From: JAEULH01 sp963805915
GTDB lineage: Bacteria > Pseudomonadota > Alphaproteobacteria > Rhodospirillales > Defluviicoccaceae
Length of the DNA: 64,000 bases
Direction of reading: 5' to 3'
NCBI GenBank assembly: GCA_963805915.1
Contig: CAWDWD010000011.1
Location: forward strand, 372,001 to 436,000
The notes below the pieces were generated by a model. The model saw only the letters and a program-made list of their open reading frames with translations, had not been told where the DNA came from and did no database searches. Position numbers and translations under genes: made by a program. Shown here one piece after another: positions 44,408 to 54,206 of this stretch (the stretch's first letter is position 1; each line of letters opens with the position of its first letter).

Positions 44408-46327
44408 ATGGAAATCCGGACGCCGCTGCTGGATCAGGTCAAGTACCCCAGCGACCTGAGAAAGCTTCCCGAAGATCAACTGCAGGTCCTTGCCGACGAA
44501 CTGCGTCAGGAGACCATCCGCGTCGTCTCGATCACCGGCGGCCACCTTGGCGCCAGCCTCGGCGTGGTCGAGCTGACCGTGGCCCTGCATTACGTCTTCA
44601 ACACGCCGCGCGACAAGCTGATCTGGGATGTCGGTCACCAGGCCTATCCGCACAAGATCATCACCGGGCGGCGCGAACGCATGCCGACCTTGCGCCAGGG
44701 CGGCGGGCTGTCCGGCTTCACCAAGCGCGCGGAGAGCGAATACGATCCGTTTGGCGCGGCCCATACCTCGACGTCGATTTCGGCCGCGCTCGGCATGGCC
44801 GTGGCCCGCGATTTCCGCAAGGACGACAACAACGTTATCGCCGTCATCGGCGACGGCGCGATGAGCGCCGGGATGGCCTACGAGGCGATGAACAACGCCG
44901 GCTCCATGGCCTCCCGGCTGATCGTCGTGCTCAACGACAACGACATGTCGATCGCGCCGCCGGTCGGCGCGATGAGCGCCTATCTGTCGCGGCTGATTTC
45001 GTCAAAGCCCTACCGCTCGTTGCGCCATGTCCTCGCCGAGATGGCCAAGAAGTTTCCCCGCGGGATCGAGGTCGCCGCGCGCAAGGCCGAGGAGTACGCC
45101 CGCGGCTTGGTCACCGGCGGGACGCTTTTCGAGGAACTCGGATTCTTCTATGTCGGCCCGGTCGACGGCCACAACCTCGATCACCTGTTGCCGGTGCTGA
45201 AGAATCTCCGCGACGACCACGATCCCGGTCCGGTGCTGCTTCACGTCGTCACCCGCAAGGGTCACGGCTACGCGCCGGCCGAGCAGTCGGCCGACAAGTA
45301 CCACGGCGTCGGCAAGTTCGATGTCGTCACCGGCGAGCAGGTCAAGGCCAAGGCCAACGCGCCGAGCTATACCGGGGTCTTCGCCAACGCGCTGATCCGC
45401 GAGGCCGAGGACGACGACAAGATCATCGCCATCACCGCGGCGATGCCCGCGGGCACCGGCTTGGACAAGTTCGAAGAGCGCTTTCCCGAGCGCTGTTTCG
45501 ACGTCGGGATCGCCGAGCAGCATGCCGTAACGTTCGCCGCCGGCCTTGCCGCGGAAGGGTTCAAGCCGTTCTGCGCGATCTACTCGACCTTCCTGCAACG
45601 GGCCTATGACCAGGTGGTCCACGATGTCGCCTTGCAGAAGCTGCCCGTGCGCTTCGCCATCGACCGCGCCGGTCTGGTCGGCGCCGACGGCGCGACCCAC
45701 GCCGGCGCGTTCGACCTGCCGTACTTGTGCTGTCTGCCCGACATGGTCGTCATGGCGGCCGGCGACGAGGCCGAGTTGATGCATATGATCGCGACCGCCG
45801 CGGCGATCGACGATCGGCCGAGCGCGGTGCGCTATCCGCGCGGCGAGGGGATGGGGGTCGATATGCCCGAGCGCGGGCTGGTCCTGCCGATCGGCAAGGG
45901 CCGGGTGCTGCGCGAAGGCTCGACCATCGCGCTGCTCAGCATCGGCAGCCGCCTCAAGGATACCTTGAAGGCGGCCGAGGAGTTGGCGGCGCGGGGGTAC
46001 TCGATTACGGTCGCCGATGCGCGCTTCGCCAAGCCGCTCGACCAAGAGCTGATCACCCGCCTGGCGCGCGAACACCAGGTCCTGGTCACCATCGAGGAAG
46101 GCTCGGCGGGCGGTTTCGCCGGCCACGTGTTGCAGTACATGGCGAGCGCCGGGTTGCTCGACACCGGCATCAAGGTCCGGCCGATGACCCTGCCCGACGT
46201 GTTCCTCGATCACGACAAGCCGGAGGTGCAATACGAGGTCGCCGGCCTCAGCGTCCGCCAGATCGTCGCCACCGCGCTGCGCACGCTCGGCCATGACGGC
46301 GAGGCCGCGGAGGCCGCGCGCGCTTAA
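44408..46327 (+). CDS. dxs: 1-deoxy-D-xylulose-5-phosphate synthase
   Basis: A protein of 639 residues, first MEP-pathway enzyme (pyruvate + glyceraldehyde-3-phosphate, thiamine diphosphate). Seen: SITGGHLGASLGVVELTVAL, WDVGHQAYPHKIITGRR, the ThDP motif VIGDGAMSAGMAYEAMNNAG, HVVTRKGHGYAPAE, FDVGIAEQHAVTFAAGLA and YSTFLQRAYDQVVHDVAL. All complete. The 3' end overlaps tlyA by 35 bases. Confidence 0.98.
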   Translation: MEIRTPLLDQVKYPSDLRKLPEDQLQVLADELRQETIRVVSITGGHLGASLGVVELTVALHYVFNTPRDKLIWDVGHQAYPHKIITGRRERMPTLRQGGGLSGFTKRAESEYDPFGAAHTSTSISAALGMAVARDFRKDDNNVIAVIGDGAMSAGMAYEAMNNAGSMASRLIVVLNDNDMSIAPPVGAMSAYLSRLISSKPYRSLRHVLAEMAKKFPRGIEVAARKAEEYARGLVTGGTLFEELGFFYVGPVDGHNLDHLLPVLKNLRDDHDPGPVLLHVVTRKGHGYAPAEQSADKYHGVGKFDVVTGEQVKAKANAPSYTGVFANALIREAEDDDKIIAITAAMPAGTGLDKFEERFPERCFDVGIAEQHAVTFAAGLAAEGFKPFCAIYSTFLQRAYDQVVHDVALQKLPVRFAIDRAGLVGADGATHAGAFDLPYLCCLPDMVVMAAGDEAELMHMIATAAAIDDRPSAVRYPRGEGMGVDMPERGLVLPIGKGRVLREGSTIALLSIGSRLKDTLKAAEELAARGYSITVADARFAKPLDQELITRLAREHQVLVTIEEGSAGGFAGHVLQYMASAGLLDTGIKVRPMTLPDVFLDHDKPEVQYEVAGLSVRQIVATALRTLGHDGEAAEAARA

Positions 46328-47093
46328 GCCCGCCCATGGTGCGGCGGGCGGCGCCTCCAGCCAGCGCGCCGACGAGTTGGTCGTCGCGCGCGGGCTGGCC
46401 GAAAGCCGCGCCCGGGCTCAGGCGCTGATCATCGCCGGGCTGGTTTTCGTCGGCACCCGGCGGATCGACAAGCCCGGCCAGCGGCTACCGGCCGCCAGCG
46501 AGCTCACCGTCAAGGGTCGCGACCATCCGTGGGTGTCGCGCGGCGGGGTCAAGCTCGCCCACGGCCTCGATCATTTTGCGGTCGACCCGGCCGGCCTTGT
46601 CTGTCTCGATCTCGGCGCGTCCACCGGCGGCTTTACCGATGTCATGCTCAGCCGCGGCGCGGCCAAGGTCTACGCCGTCGACGTCGGCCATGGCCAGCTC
46701 GCCTGGCGCCTTCGTCAGGACCCGCGGGTCGTCGTCGTCGAGCGGACCAACGTTCGCGACCTGAACGCCAAGCTCGTCCCCGAGCCGGTCGGCCTGATCG
46801 TTTGCGACGTCAGCTTCATCGGCCTTGCGACCGCGCTGCCGGCGGCGCTCGCCCTGGCGGCGCCGGGCGCGAGCCTGATCGCGCTGATCAAGCCCCAGTT
46901 CGAGGCCGGCCGCGAGCACGTCGGCAAGGGCGGCGTGGTCCGCGATCCGGCCGTTCACGACCAGGTTTGCGCCGCCGTCGCCCAGTGGCTCGCGGCCCGG
47001 CCGGGCTGGTCGGTCGCTGGCCTCTGCCAAAGCCCGATCACCGGTCCCAGCGGCAACATCGAATACCTGGTCTGTGCCCGCCGCGAGAAATAG
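46293..47093 (+). CDS. tlyA: TlyA-family RNA methyltransferase (S4 + FtsJ domains)
   Basis: A protein of 266 residues. S4 RNA-binding domain at the N terminus (QRADELVVARGLAESRARAQ, ELTVKGRDHPWVSRGGVKL), then an FtsJ-type methyltransferase with LDLGASTGGFTDVMLSRGAA, YAVDVGHGQLAWRLR and LIALIKPQFEAGREHVGKGG. Members 2'-O-methylate rRNA and some act as hemolysins; here rRNA modification is the safe call. Last gene of the xseB-ispA-dxs run. Confidence 0.93.
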   Translation: MTARPRRPRALKPAHGAAGGASSQRADELVVARGLAESRARAQALIIAGLVFVGTRRIDKPGQRLPAASELTVKGRDHPWVSRGGVKLAHGLDHFAVDPAGLVCLDLGASTGGFTDVMLSRGAAKVYAVDVGHGQLAWRLRQDPRVVVVERTNVRDLNAKLVPEPVGLIVCDVSFIGLATALPAALALAAPGASLIALIKPQFEAGREHVGKGGVVRDPAVHDQVCAAVAQWLAARPGWSVAGLCQSPITGPSGNIEYLVCARREK

Positions 47094-47114
47094 AAATAGA
47101 ACAGGATAACTCAG

Positions 47115-47807
47115 TTATTCGACGCGTGCTGAATGTAGGTTATGCCTCTCTGCTCGTGTCTTTAGGATATTTGAGAGTTTGTATCCATAAGTATTCAACT
47201 CGTAATGTATGCTCGATCCTAGTGAATTTCCATCCCAGATCATTTCTGATGTGTTTATATCCCATTCTGCGATACCAGCGAGAGCGAGCGCTTTCGCCAC
47301 CGAATGATGTTCAGCATCAAATCCTGACTCGAATTCCCACAATCTCTCCAAATAAACAGTGTGGCATAAGTTAACGCAGTGGCAAAGGAGAAAAAAATCA
47401 TTCTGATCGATTTTCCCGAGCAGGTAATGTCTGAAAATTTCTCCTATAATAGAAGCTTTCCGCGCATCATCTTGCCTATCTATAATAAAAATAATCTTCT
47501 CACCAACTTCTTTTCGTTTACCCTGCCTCTCTAAGCTGGCAACAAAGTTGCTTCGTGTTTTCTCTGGAACATCTTCGATACTCTGAAGAAAACTACATAG
47601 TTGCTTAAGTAATAATCTGTCTCTTATGGAAACAACAGAATGATACATGCTTATGAGTGTGCTAAAAAATGGAAGATCTTTTAGTATGCCGTCTTCAAGC
47701 AAGCTGTCTACAGCCACCTCCGCATACTCTGCCGCTGTTTCGCACGCCGGATGATTTAGAAGCGATATTACAAACTCTGCCAAGTGTCCTTTTTCTGTAT
47801 CTTCCAT
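47115..47807 (-). CDS. AT-rich orphan gene, unknown protein
   Basis: About 230 residues, no family recognised. The DNA is strikingly AT-richer than its neighbours (for example ctataataaaaataatc around 47478) and uses codons rare in this genome, so it was probably acquired. The protein is soluble, helical and rich in Asp/Glu/Leu: HLAEFVISLLNHPACETAAE, FSTLISMYHSVVSIRDRLLL, EKIIFIIDRQDDARKASIIG, EIFRHYLLGKIDQNDFFLLC. No transmembrane helix, signal or catalytic motif. An AGGGCGAG ribosome site favours the ATG at 47805-47807 (MEDTEKGHL); another in-frame ATG is at 47834. It sits alone between tlyA (convergent) and the peroxidase gene (same strand, 21-48 bases away), without visible mobile-element ends. 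Confidence 0.75.
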   Translation of the reverse strand: MEDTEKGHLAEFVISLLNHPACETAAEYAEVAVDSLLEDGILKDLPFFSTLISMYHSVVSIRDRLLLKQLCSFLQSIEDVPEKTRSNFVASLERQGKRKEVGEKIIFIIDRQDDARKASIIGEIFRHYLLGKIDQNDFFLLCHCVNLCHTVYLERLWEFESGFDAEHHSVAKALALAGIAEWDINTSEMIWDGNSLGSSIHYELNTYGYKLSNILKTRAERHNLHSARVE

Positions 47808-47854
47808 TTCTCGCCCTGTAGCATCCATTGCCAAATCAGTTTAAGGCCGCGCGG

Positions 47855-48433
47855 CTACCGGTTCATCGCGTGGTAGGCGCGGTTGGGCATCATGTCGAGG
47901 CCGTGGGCCATGCGGTTGGTGTAGTTGAAGAACGCCGCGACATCGCAGATATCGAAGATGTCCTGGTCGGAAAAGCCGACGTCGCGCAGCCGCTGGCGGT
48001 GGCGCTCGTCGATGTCGTGCGGGCTCATCGTCAGCATCCAGGCGAAGTCAAGCATGGCGCGGGTGCGCGGATCGAGCTCGGCGACGCGGTAGTTCATCAC
48101 CATCATCTCGCCCAGCTCCGGATCGTCGCTCAGCTGGCGCACCGCCTGGCCGTGGGCGACGAGGCAGTAGTAGCAGCGATTGGCCGAGGAGACGACGACC
48201 GAAATCATCTCGCGCTCCAGCTTCGTCAGCGCGCAGCTGTCTTCGTCGAGCATCAGCTGGTTGTAGAACGCCGCGAACACCCGGAACTTCGCCGGATTGC
48301 CGGTGTAGGCTTTGAGCACGTTCGGCACCAGGCCGAGCTTTTCCGTGCACTTGGCGAAATACTTGGCGATGTCGGCGTCGAGCCCGTCTGCGAGCGGGAG
48401 CGGGATCTTGACGACGTGATCGGGTTGCGGCAT
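47855..48433 (-). CDS. AhpD-like peroxidase-related protein (carboxymuconolactone decarboxylase fold)
   Basis: A protein of 192 residues. The peroxidatic pair is in SSANRCYYCLVAHGQAV (CxxC followed by H), preceded by LTKLEREMISVVV with the proton-relay Glu; PNVLKAYTGNPAKFRVFAAF and DICDVAAFFNYTNRMAHGLD are typical of the uncharacterised peroxidase-related family. ATG at 48431-48433 with GGAGATG upstream; a longer frame exists but is not family-like. Confidence 0.9.
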   Translation of the reverse strand: MPQPDHVVKIPLPLADGLDADIAKYFAKCTEKLGLVPNVLKAYTGNPAKFRVFAAFYNQLMLDEDSCALTKLEREMISVVVSSANRCYYCLVAHGQAVRQLSDDPELGEMMVMNYRVAELDPRTRAMLDFAWMLTMSPHDIDERHRQRLRDVGFSDQDIFDICDVAAFFNYTNRMAHGLDMMPNRAYHAMNR

Positions 48434-48583
48434 CGGACATCTCCTTCTCGAGGTCATGACCCATGCGCCTTCGCAGCGATTTGGGCCGCTCCATTCTAGC
48501 CGCACCGCGCGTTGTGACGAAACAACGTCGGGAACCGGGGGCGTCGTAAGAAAAACGGATCGCGCTTGCGTTCGTCGATGATT

Positions 48584-48610
48584 CGATATATCTATAATTT
48601 AGTTATATCG
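48584..48610. promoter_or_regulatory. Operator-like inverted repeat before the PadR gene
   Basis: CGATATA (48584-48590) and TATATCG (48604-48610) with a 13-bp AT-rich spacer, 25 bases before the PadR ATG. Size and AT-rich dyad fit a PadR autoregulatory operator; binding is inferred. Confidence 0.55.
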
Positions 48611-48635
48611 GAAACAACATGGAGATATACACATC

Positions 48636-49262
48636 ATGTTTCATCGACATTGCCACGCTCGACCCGCGCACGCCAATCATGAACAAGGTCTCGGCGGCGG
48701 CGAACGCGGCCAGCATGGACCGCGCTTCGGTCACGGACCGCAAGACGGCGGGGGCGGTAGACGCGGCAGAGGCGGCGCGGGCGGCCGATCCGGCCGATCC
48801 GGTCTCCGCCGCTTCTTCGCCCACGGCGACCTTCGTCTGGTCATTCTGCATCTCATTGCCGAAAAGCCGCGGCACGGTTATGAGATCATCAAGGCCATCG
48901 AGGAGCGGGTCGCCGGCGCCTACAGCCCCAGCCCCGGCGTGATCTATCCGAGCTTGACCCTCTTGGAGGAACTCGGTTACGTAACCGTCAGCGCCGCCGA
49001 GGGCGGCAAGAAGCTGCACGAGATCACCGCGCAAGGCCAGGCCTTGCTCGAGGCCAACCGTCCGGTGCTCGACGCCCTTCTCGTTCGCATGGACGAGGCG
49101 GGCCGGGAGCAGGGCAGCCCCGCGCCGCGGATCTTCCGGGCGATGGAGAACCTGAAGCGCGTGCTTCGGCTGCGCTTGGCGCGCGGCCCGCTCAGCGAAG
49201 AGCAGGCCGATGCCGTGGCCGCCGCGCTCGACGCAGCCGCCGCCGGAGTGGAACAAGGCTGA
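48636..49262 (+). CDS. PadR-family transcriptional regulator
   Basis: A protein of 208 residues. Residues 1-60 are a Gly/His/Arg-rich disordered leader (GPQDGGGGRRGRGGAGG), then the winged helix: LRLVILHLIAEKPRHGYEII, KAIEERVAGAYSPSPGVIYP, LTLLEELGYVTVSAAEGGKK, and a C-terminal dimerisation helix. ATG at 48636 with GGAGAT upstream. Adjacent to the ferric-reductase-like gene (107 bp downstream), which it may control. The His-rich leader could bind metal, but that is speculation. Confidence 0.9.
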   Translation: MFHRHCHARPAHANHEQGLGGGERGQHGPRFGHGPQDGGGGRRGRGGAGGRSGRSGLRRFFAHGDLRLVILHLIAEKPRHGYEIIKAIEERVAGAYSPSPGVIYPSLTLLEELGYVTVSAAEGGKKLHEITAQGQALLEANRPVLDALLVRMDEAGREQGSPAPRIFRAMENLKRVLRLRLARGPLSEEQADAVAAALDAAAAGVEQG

Positions 49263-49369
49263 TCCAAAGCGATCTCCTCCGCGCCGCCATCCAAGAAGCG
49301 CGTGCGCCGAGCGTGGCGGCGCACGCGCCGGTGATGGACGGCTGACAGCGTGACACGGGGATGTTCGCC

Positions 49370-50709
49370 ATGCGGAAGATCAGTATTTCGTTGTGGGGCC
49401 TGCTGGCGCTGCTGAGCGTGCTATGGCTCGCGGCCGACCCGTCCGTGTTCCGGGCGCAGAGCTTTTTTGCATTTCGCAAGACCATGATCCAGTACAGCGG
49501 CGTGCTCGCCATCGGCTGCATGTCCGTGGCCATGATTCTGGCGCTGCGCCCGCGCTGGCCGGAAAAATGGTTCGGCGGACTGGACAAGATGTACCGCCTG
49601 CACAAGTGGCTGGGCATTGCCGCCCTGGTGGCCGCGATCACCCACTGGCTTTGGGTGCGCGGGCCGAAATGGGCGGTGGACTGGGGTTGGTTGCAAAGGC
49701 CGGAGCGCGGGCATCGAGCCGTCCCGGAGAACCCCATCGCGCAGGCGTTCATGGACCTGCGCGGCACCGCTGAAGTGGTCGGCGAATGGGCGTTCTATGC
49801 CGCCGTGGTGCTGATCGCGCTGGCGTTGCTCAAGCGCTTCCCGTATCGGCTCTTCTTCAAGACCCACCGCTTGCTGGCCGTGGCCTACCTTGCGCTGGCG
49901 TTCCATGCCGTCGTGCTGATCAGGTTCACGTATTGGACCTCGCCCATCGGCATGGTGATGGCGCTGCTGCTCGGCCTTGGCGCGTGGGCCGCCGTGGTTG
50001 TTCTGCTCCGCCGCGTCGCCGCCGACAGGCACGTTCCGGGAAAAATTCGCTCGCTGGACTACTATCCGGGCGTGCGCGCGCTCGTAGCCGAGATCGAGAT
50101 GGCGGAGGGCTGGCCAGGGCACCAAGCCGGGCAATTCGCCTTCGCCACCTCGGATGCCTCGGAGGGCGCCCATCCCTACACCATCGCGTCGGCCTGGAAT
50201 GCCGCCGACCGGCGCATCACCTTCGTGGTCAAGGAACTGGGCGACCACACCCGGCGGCTTCGCGAGAAACTGCGCGTCGGACAGGATGTGAGCGTCGAGG
50301 GCCCATACGGCTGCTTCACGTTCGACGACAGCTGTCCCCGCCAGATCTGGGTCGGCGGCGGCATCGGGGTCACGCCTTTCATCGCCCGCATGAAACACCG
50401 TGCGGCGAGACCGGCGGACGCGGCACAGACCATCGACTTCTTCCACACCACATTGACCAGGACGAAAATGCGTTCGCTAAGCTCACGGCCGATGCAAAGG
50501 CCGCGGGCGTGCGTCTTCACATCCTGGTTGACTTCCGCGACGGCCGCCTGGATGGCGAGCGCATTCGCGCGGCGGTGACGCAATGGCGGGAGGCCAGCAT
50601 CTGGTTCTGCGGCCCCGCGGGCTTCGGCCAGGCGCTGAAAGCCGACTTCGCGGCGCTGGGCTTACCCGTGCAGCAGCGTTTTCACCAAGAACTGTTCTCG
50701 ATGCGGTGA
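49370..50709 (+). pseudogene. Ferric-reductase-like flavohaem membrane oxidoreductase, frameshifted
   Basis: The first frame has six hydrophobic segments of the ferric-reductase domain with haem-ligand-type His (LHKWLGIAALVAAITHWLW, FKTHRLLAVAYLALAFHAVV), then an FAD/NAD(P)H reductase (GHQAGQFAFATSDASEGAHP, VGGGIGVTPFIARMKH). Near 50451 (FFHTT) the frame changes; the continuation DQDENAFAKLTADAKAAGVR, RLHILVDFRDGRLDGERIR and ASIWFCGPAGFGQALKADFA to QELFSMR is the NAD-binding end. One lost base explains it. Repaired length about 447 residues, normal. ATG at 49370 follows GGGGAT. May be PadR-regulated. Confidence 0.85.
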
Positions 50710-50753
50710 GCCCCTCGGGAACGCCGCCCGACCTCAGCCGCCCCAACCTCGGC

Positions 50754-51824
50754 CTAGCCACACTGGGCCTTGTGCCGCAGCAGGTGGTCGGCGAGGACGC
50801 AGGCGAGCATCGCCTCGCAGACCGGGACGCCGCGAATGGCGACGCACGGGTCGTGGCGGCCGGTGGTGACGATCTCGGCGTCCTCGCCCGCGGCGGTAAT
50901 GGTCCGCTGCGCGCGGGCGAGCGAGCTGGTCGGCTTGATCGCGATGCGCACGACGATCTCCGCTCCGGTCGAGATGCCGCCGAGAACGCCGCCGGCGTGA
51001 TTCGAGAGGAACGTGGGCCGGCCCTCGCGCATCCGCATTTCGTCGTTGTTCTCCGGGCCCGAGCGCGCCGCCGCGGCGAAGCCGGCGCCGATCTCGACCC
51101 CCTTGACCGCCGGGATGCCGACCATCGCCTTGGCGATGTCGGCGTCGAGGCGGTCGAACACCGGCGCGCCGAGCCCGGCGGGAACGCCGCCGGCGACGAC
51201 CTCGACGATGCCGCCGGCCGACGAGCCGGCCTTGCGGACGGCGTCGAGAAAATCGGCCCAGGCCTCGGCGGCGCGGGCGTCGGGGCACCAGAACGGATTG
51301 CGTCCGGTTTCGTCCCAGTCCCAGCGGGCGCGCTCGATTGCGTGCGGCCCCATCTGGACCAGCGCGCCGCGGATTGCGACGTCCGCGCCGAGAACCTTGC
51401 GCGCGATCGCGCCGGCGGCGACCCGCACCGCGGTCTCGCGTGCGCTCGACCGGCCGCCGCCGCGATAGTCGCGAATGCCGTACTTGGCGATGTAGGTATA
51501 ATCGGCGTGGCCGGGGCGGAAGGTATCCTTGATCGCGCCATAGTCCTTGGACCGGGCGTCCTCGTTGGCGATGAGGATGCCGATCGGCGCGCCGGTGGTC
51601 AGGCCCTCGAACACGCCCGAGAGGATCTGCGCGCGGTCCGGCTCGCGCCGCTGGGTGGTGTGGCGGCTTTGGCCCGGACGGCGGCGGTCGAGTTCGTGTT
51701 GAAGATCGGCCTCGGCCAAGGCAAGGCGAGGAGGGACGCCATCGACGATCCCGCCGATCGCCGGCCCGTGGCTTTCACCGAAGGTGGTGAGGCGAAACAG
51801 AGTGCCGAAGGTGTTCCCCGACAT
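50754..51824 (-). CDS. aroC: Chorismate synthase
   Basis: A protein of 356 residues, last shikimate-pathway enzyme (EPSP to chorismate, reduced FMN). Seen: FGTLFRLTTFGESHGPAIGG, RRPGQSRHTTQRREPD, IANEDARSKDYG, RPGHADYTYIAKYGIRDYRG, GGRSSARETAVRVAAGA and SNHAGGVLGGISTGAEI. Complete. Starts five bases after the fabI stop, same strand. Confidence 0.98.
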   Translation of the reverse strand: MSGNTFGTLFRLTTFGESHGPAIGGIVDGVPPRLALAEADLQHELDRRRPGQSRHTTQRREPDRAQILSGVFEGLTTGAPIGILIANEDARSKDYGAIKDTFRPGHADYTYIAKYGIRDYRGGGRSSARETAVRVAAGAIARKVLGADVAIRGALVQMGPHAIERARWDWDETGRNPFWCPDARAAEAWADFLDAVRKAGSSAGGIVEVVAGGVPAGLGAPVFDRLDADIAKAMVGIPAVKGVEIGAGFAAAARSGPENNDEMRMREGRPTFLSNHAGGVLGGISTGAEIVVRIAIKPTSSLARAQRTITAAGEDAEIVTTGRHDPCVAIRGVPVCEAMLACVLADHLLRHKAQCG

Positions 51825-51829
51825 GCCGC

Positions 51830-52669
51830 TCAGCTCCGCGGCTTCACCCCTCCCAGCATCTCGCGAATGGCCGGAACGGCGTCGACCGCCAGCATGCCGA
51901 TGGTGTTGAAGCCGCCGTCGACATGATGGACCTCGCCGGTAACGCCCGATGCGAGCTCGCTGAGCAGGTAAAGCGCGGCGCCGCTGACGTCGGCCTGGGT
52001 GATGTTGCGGCGCAGCGGCGCGTTATACTGGTTCCACTTGAGGATATGGCGGAAATCGCCGATGCCCGACGCCGCCAATGTCTTCATCGGCCCGGCCGAC
52101 AGGGCGTTGACGCGAATGTTCTGGCGGCCCAGGTCCTCGGCCAGGTAGCGCACGCTGGCCTCGAGCGCGGCCTTGGCGACGCCCATGACGTTGTAGTGCG
52201 GCATCACCCGCTCGGCACCCATGTAGCTCATGGTGACAAGGCTGCCGCCGCCCGTCATCAGCTTCTCGGCGCGCTGGCAAACGGTGGTGAAGGAGTAGCA
52301 GGATATCGCCATCGACATGGCGAAGTTTTCGGCGGTGGTGTCGACGTAGCGGCCCTTGAGCTGCTCCTTGTCGGAGTAGGCGATGGCGTGCACGACAAAG
52401 TCGAGGCTACCCCAGCGCTGGCGCAGGGCCTCGAAGACGGCGTCCATGCTCGCATCGTCGGTGACGTCGCACGGCAACACGATATCGCAGCCGAGCGATG
52501 CGGCGAGCGGGATGACACGCTTGCGGATGGCATCGCCCTGATGGGTCAAGGCGAGTTCGCCGCCGTGGGCATGAACGGCCTGGGCAATGCCCCAGGCGAT
52601 CGAGCGGTCATTGGCGACGCCCATGATTAGACCGCGCTTGCCGGCCATCAGCGCCGTGGGCGCCTGCAT
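51830..52669 (-). CDS. fabI: Enoyl-[acyl-carrier-protein] reductase (NADH)
   Basis: A protein of 279 residues. NADH site GLIMGVANDRSIAWGIAQAV, ALTHQGDAIRKRV, and the active-site Tyr/Lys in SYMGAERVMPHYNVMGVAKA. Last step of fatty-acid elongation; target of triclosan in this family. ATG at 52667-52669 chosen as the family start (ALMAGKRGLIMG follows). fabI-aroC is a common alphaproteobacterial pair. Confidence 0.97.
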   Translation of the reverse strand: MQAPTALMAGKRGLIMGVANDRSIAWGIAQAVHAHGGELALTHQGDAIRKRVIPLAASLGCDIVLPCDVTDDASMDAVFEALRQRWGSLDFVVHAIAYSDKEQLKGRYVDTTAENFAMSMAISCYSFTTVCQRAEKLMTGGGSLVTMSYMGAERVMPHYNVMGVAKAALEASVRYLAEDLGRQNIRVNALSAGPMKTLAASGIGDFRHILKWNQYNAPLRRNITQADVSGAALYLLSELASGVTGEVHHVDGGFNTIGMLAVDAVPAIREMLGGVKPRS

Positions 52670-52825
52670 ATTATCCAAGGTAAACCCCCCGCTCCTCGTC
52701 CGCGACCGGCGCAACGACAAAACACCCCGATCGGAGAGGAACGGGAGGAGCCACGCAAGCGGAACATCTCATCACTTGGCCATATAGGATGGTCACGGCC
52801 GCGTCAACGCCGCTTCCGCCTGGCC

Positions 52826-54206
52826 TTATCCACTTTGCCGCTGCAAAGACGCGATCGAGACGGACTTGATGTTGACGAACTCACGAATGCCGAGCGCGCC
52901 AAGCTCGCGGCCGTAGCCCGAGCGCTTGATCCCGCCGAAGGGGAGGCGCGGATCGGAGGCGACCATCGCGTTGACGAACGTTTGCCCGGCTTCGACCTCA
53001 TCGATGAAGCGCGCGCATTCGCCCTCGTCGCTGGTCCACACGCTGCTGGCGAGGCCGTACGGGCTGTCATTGGCCAAGGCGATCGCCGCGTCGATGTCCG
53101 CGACCTTGAACATCAGCGCGACCGGCCCGAAGACCTCTTCGTGGTAGGCCGGCGAGTCCTCGGGAATGTTCGCGAGCGCGGTCGGCAGGTAGAAGTTCCC
53201 CGGTCCCTCGCCGCGCCGCCCGCCGGTCAACAACCGGGCGCCGGCGTCCAGCGTGCCCTCCACCTGAGCCTCGACCTGGGCGAGGATGTCCGGCGTCGCC
53301 AGTGGGCCGATGTCGGTCGCGTCGTCCATCGGATCGCCGACCTTGAGCAGGCTCAGGCGCTGGACGAAGCGGGCCTCGAAGTCGTCGTAGATTTCCTCGT
53401 GGACGATGAAGCGTTTGGCGGCGATGCACGACTGGCCGTTGTTGATGGTCCGCGCCGCGACCGCGACCTCGACGGCGCGTTCGAGATCGGCGCTCGGCAT
53501 GACGATGAACGGATCGCTGCCGCCGAGCTCGAGCACGGTCTTCTTGATCTGGCCGCCGGCGCCGGCGGCGACCTTCGCGCCGGCGAGGTCGCTGCCGGTC
53601 AGGGTCGCCGCGACAATGCGCGGGTCTTCGAGGATGCGTACCACCGCGGATGAGCCGACCAGCAGGCTCTGGAAGACGCCACGCGGAAAGCCCGCCCGCG
53701 AAAAGATCTCGGCGATCGCGAGCGCGCAGCCGGGCACGTTCGAGGCGTGCTTGAGCAGGCCGGTGTTGCCGGCCATCAACGCGGGCGCCGCGAACCGGAA
53801 GACCTGCCAGAACGGGAAGTTCCACGGCATGACCGCGAGCACCGGGCCGAGCGGACGGTAGCGGATGAAGCTCTCGGCCGCGTCCGGTTTCGATCTTTTC
53901 GTCGGCGAGCATCGCGGCGGCGTTTTCGGCGTAGTAGCGGCAGGCCAGCGCGCACTTTTCGGCCTCGGCCACCGCCGCCTTGCGCGACTTGCCCATCTCT
54001 TCGACCATCAGCCGCGAGAAGCGATCCTTCTCCGCGTCGAGAATGTCGGCCGCCCGGCGCAACCATTCACCGCGCGCAGCGAAGTCGGTCCGGCGGTACG
54101 CGGCGAACGCTTCGGCCGAGCGCGCGATCGCGTCACCAACCTGCGCCTCGCTCGCCTCGGGATACTCGGCGTTGACCGCGCCTGTCGCCGGATTGATGCT
54201 TTTCAT
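52826..54206 (-). pseudogene. Aldehyde dehydrogenase (succinate-semialdehyde type), frameshifted
   Basis: The N-terminal frame runs MKSINPATGAVNAEYPEASE to RYYAENAAAMLADEKIET, then changes near 53884; the continuation AVMPWNFPFWQVFRFAAPAL, NTGLLKHASNVPGCALAIAE, LELGGSDPFIVMPSADLERA (catalytic Glu), NNGQSCIAAKRFIVHEEIYD (catalytic Cys) and FGGIKRSGYGRELGALGIRE is intact to 52826. One extra G in the ACCGGACG stretch explains it. Repaired length about 459 residues, as in Sad/GabD-like enzymes. A second, smaller copy of its N-terminal part lies at 55051-55155. Confidence 0.88.
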
